7,950 nt of DNA from Chthonomonadaceae bacterium (GTDB lineage Bacteria > Armatimonadota > Chthonomonadetes > Chthonomonadales > Chthonomonadaceae): NCBI GenBank assembly GCA_014377395.1, contig JACMPS010000090.1:1-7950 (forward strand), given 5' to 3'. A program made the translations under genes and the position numbers. A model generated the notes under the pieces. The model did not search any database and was not told the origin of the DNA. It was given only the letters and a program-made list of their open reading frames with translations. This document shows, one piece after another, positions 6,909 through 7,950 of the stretch (the stretch's first letter is position 1; each line of letters starts with the position of its first letter).

Positions 6909-7203
6909 CCTCACGCGGTACCACCCTTGTAATCGGCTCGCGTTATCGAAACACGAACGATGTTTTCGCTTCTCTTATATAAGAGAGAAAAACAGCCGAC
7001 CACTTAGTAGCGCAATATCGGACGCAAACCGGTTCGCCTACTGGCTTCAACGAAGATTTAGGTCAATCGCGGAAGGGTTCAACGTTCAGCTCAAAGGAGA
7101 GTTTCGACAAACCGTGCTACCGTCTCGCACCACCCGACGGCTCTCTGAAAGTCACGAAATTTGCCTAATGTGCCTTATCAACGCTTTACAAAATTAAAAG
7201 ATT
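6871..7203 (-). promoter_or_regulatory. T-box riboswitch leader, probable leucine (CUC) specifier
   Basis: The leader senses uncharged tRNA and allows read-through into ilvB. The strict T-box consensus AGGGUGGUACCGCG is complete at 6927-6914; its UGGU pairs with an NCCA tRNA end whose discriminator is A. Stem I is recognisable by AGAGAG (7146-7141), the CCGUC/GACGG stem carrying GGGUGGUGCGA (7140-7120), and the specifier-side block GAAACUCUCCUUUGAG (7105-7090). By spacing to the conserved GAG, the specifier is CUC (Leu) at 7101-7099, as expected for ilv operons. The base after it is U, whereas a purine is usual here, so the assignment is not certain. A hairpin around a 16-base palindrome (6986-6971) sits in the stem III region. 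The antiterminator (AAGGG/CCCUU) and terminator follow. Because no later terminator is seen, the T-box probably governs all downstream genes in the window. Confidence 0.95.
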
Positions 7204-7209
7204 GGTCTC

Positions 7210-7238
7210 AGTATATCACGCACAACGCGCAAAGTCAA
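7210..7238 (-). promoter_or_regulatory. Sigma-70-type promoter of the ilvB operon
   Basis: TTGACT (7238-7233) and TATACT (7215-7210) are separated by exactly 17 nt, each one base off the consensus hexamer. The predicted start is a purine near 7203, just before the T-box stem I region, which gives a leader of about 415 nt. Position and quality make this the obvious operon promoter. Confidence 0.88.
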
Positions 7239-7341
7239 TACTCCCGTGCTTTTCATGCCCGCAATCTCATAAAAAAGATCGTGGCTCTGTTTTTGTTATG
7301 GACTCACTCCCTGCTCATAAAGTGTACGTATCAATCCGGTT

Positions 7342-7366
7342 CCTCCCCCTTACGGAAGGGGGGAGG
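7342..7366. repeat. GC-rich palindromic repeat, copy A
   Basis: CCTCCCCCTT and AAGGGGGGAGG form an imperfect inverted repeat (one extra G) around ACGG, followed on the plus strand by CTAGGAGAGGGTTGAG. It shares the CCCCTTA/AAGGGG core with the palindrome at 7565-7586. Short CT-rich palindromes of this style recur between genes in several bacterial phyla. No transposase is seen nearby. Confidence 0.65.
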
Positions 7367-7455
7367 CTAGGAGAGGGTTGAGATTTGTTTTCTCTACTCG
7401 CATCGCGTCCGACAGGACGCCCTCACCGAAGGTGCTTAACGCAAGGATAAACTAG

Positions 7456-7531
7456 ACCGTTGACGACAAAACCGTCTGCACGATCAATACCGTTGATCAA
7501 TCGTTCCACCGTTCAAATCCATCAAACCATT
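7456..7531. repeat. Degenerate array of about 18-nt units
   Basis: The hexamer ACCGTT or a one-base variant occurs five times on the plus strand, starting at 7456, 7471, 7489, 7508 and 7526, so the spacing is 15, 18, 19 and 18 nt. GATCAAT is also repeated at 7482-7488 and 7495-7501, and GATCAA/TTGATC can pair across ACCGTT. The units are diverged. It could be an old tandem repeat, a protein-binding array or decayed repetitive coding sequence. Confidence 0.4.
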
Positions 7532-7564
7532 GTCGCCGCCAAAAACAACGAACCCCACCCAGAG

Positions 7565-7586
7565 TCTCCCCTTACATAAGGGGAGA
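7565..7586. repeat. GC-rich palindromic repeat, copy B, next to the LolA-like gene stop
   Basis: TCTCCCCTTA (7565-7574) and TAAGGGGAGA (7577-7586) are perfect inverted arms around CA. It starts 12 nt after the stop codon of the LolA-like gene. No U-run follows in the direction of that gene, so a role as a factor-independent terminator is doubtful, though it could protect the mRNA 3' end. Confidence 0.65.
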
Positions 7587-7598
7587 AAGCCGAAAGTC

Positions 7599-7950
7599 TT
7601 ATTCTTTTCGTGTCTGAAATTTCAGAGTTGCGCCTTTGGGCGGATCGAACCGGAAACTTTTATCATCCATCGCCCCATTTAACTTTTGTGACTTTTTCAG
7701 TTCATCGAAACTGAGAGCATTGCCTACTTGCACCGTTTTCCCCTCCGGTGTTTTCGCGGACTGGTACCAGGCAAGATCACAGTGAACTCGCACTGCGAGC
7801 GAGGTTTTCGGATCAATCCAAATATCCACATTCTGGCGAACGGGCTTGATGATGCCGCCGCCCGTCAATTCCTTAATTACGGAGGGCTTTGCAATGCCCG
7901 AAATGTGATAGGCTTTACGCCCACTGTAAAGGTCGTAAGTTTCCAGCCCC
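7599..7950 (-). CDS. LolA-like/outer-membrane lipoprotein-sorting-type protein, C-terminal part (runs off right edge)
   Basis: The minus-strand frame is open from the right edge (codon at 7949-7947) to a TAA at 7601-7599, giving about 117 residues with no stop. The true start lies outside the window; a TTG at 7868 is internal and need not be a start. The sequence has alternating beta-strand character: ETYDLYSGRKAYHISG, then VDIWIDPKTSLAVRVHCD, and a terminal FRFDPPKGATLKF. The pattern WIDPKT...L followed by FxFDPPKGA near the end is typical of the LolA/LolB-fold proteins and DUF2092-like relatives, periplasmic proteins that bind lipoproteins or lipid. The assignment rests on this pattern in a fragment, so the exact family is uncertain. 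It is transcribed in the same direction as ilvB but is separated by about 360 nt and a new promoter, so it is a different unit. Confidence 0.75.
   Translation of the reverse strand, partial: GLETYDLYSGRKAYHISGIAKPSVIKELTGGGIIKPVRQNVDIWIDPKTSLAVRVHCDLAWYQSAKTPEGKTVQVGNALSFDELKKSQKLNGAMDDKSFRFDPPKGATLKFQTRKE

Larger units (their letters stand above)
7239..7598. other. Gene-free intergenic region with repeats
   Basis: No frame on either strand shows a start with a ribosome binding site and a protein-like sequence. The region contains two GC-rich palindromes and a degenerate 18-nt array (listed separately). It also holds a small inverted repeat GCGTCC-TGTC-GGACGC near 7403-7418 and a CACC-TTC-GGTG stem at 7422-7432. 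On the minus strand, short open stretches (for example VVFGGDNGLMDLNGGTIDQ) are interrupted by stops and frame changes, so a decayed coding fragment is possible but weakly supported. Confidence 0.6.

Noticed and set aside
6971..6986. 16-base perfect palindrome TCTCTTATATAAGAGA as a possible repressor operator
   Set aside because: It lies more than 200 nt downstream of the promoter, within the T-box leader, where a stem III hairpin is expected; its flanks (GTTTT/AAAAC) extend the RNA stem, so an RNA role is the simpler reading.
6808..7197. 129-codon open frame on the plus strand opposite the leader
   Set aside because: The T-box motif, stem I, terminator and promoter on the minus strand explain this region; the translation has no protein-like features.
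7161..7370. 69-codon open frame on the plus strand across the promoter region
   Set aside because: It overlaps the promoter and the T-box 5' end, has no ribosome binding site and runs into the GC-rich palindrome.
1..7950. CRISPR arrays, tRNA/rRNA genes, insertion sequences, toxin-antitoxin or defence genes
   Set aside because: No regularly spaced exact repeats, cloverleaf sequences, transposase motifs or such protein families were found on reading both strands.

Overview
The window is a stretch of bacterial chromosome in which every supportable gene lies on the minus strand, so transcription runs from high to low coordinates. Base composition is close to balanced. A T-box leader, group 1/CgeB-like glycosyltransferases fused to TPR repeats, and GC-rich palindromic intergenic repeats suggest a T-box-using lineage. 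An Armatimonadota- or Chloroflexota-like bacterium is my guess, but the sequence does not prove a phylum.

Layout in transcription order. (1) 7950-7599: the C-terminal part of a LolA-like/outer-membrane-lipoprotein-sorting-type protein that runs off the right edge. (2) 7598-7239: about 360 bases without a convincing gene. It holds two GC-rich palindromes of one repeat type and an array of degenerate units about 18 nt apart. (3) A well-formed sigma-70-type promoter (7238-7210), followed by a T-box leader with a probable CUC (Leu) specifier, the conserved T-box sequence and a strong intrinsic terminator (about 7203-6871). (4) 6786-4987: ilvB, the acetolactate synthase catalytic subunit. (5) 4898-3060 and 3063-1279: two paralogous CgeB-like glycosyltransferase-TPR proteins. 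(6) 1282-743: ilvN, the acetolactate synthase regulatory subunit. (7) 706-371: a small membrane protein of unknown function. (8) 374-1: the N-terminal part of a class I SAM-dependent methyltransferase that runs off the left edge.

The genes from ilvB leftward look like one transcription unit. There are three 4-base ATGA stop/start overlaps (at 3060-3063, 1279-1282 and 371-374), one 36-nt gap with a good ribosome binding site, one 88-nt gap containing a hairpin, and no clear internal terminator. The expected core is ilvB-ilvN under T-box control: low charged branched-chain tRNA, probably tRNA-Leu, would turn on acetolactate synthesis for valine/leucine/isoleucine. The unexpected part is that two glycosyltransferase-like genes sit between the two subunits of one enzyme and are coupled to ilvN, with a membrane protein and a methyltransferase following. 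This places probable cell-surface or protein modification genes under amino-acid control. That architecture, the degenerate donor site of the first paralog, and the short upstream ORF plus hairpin before it are the main points for a second look.
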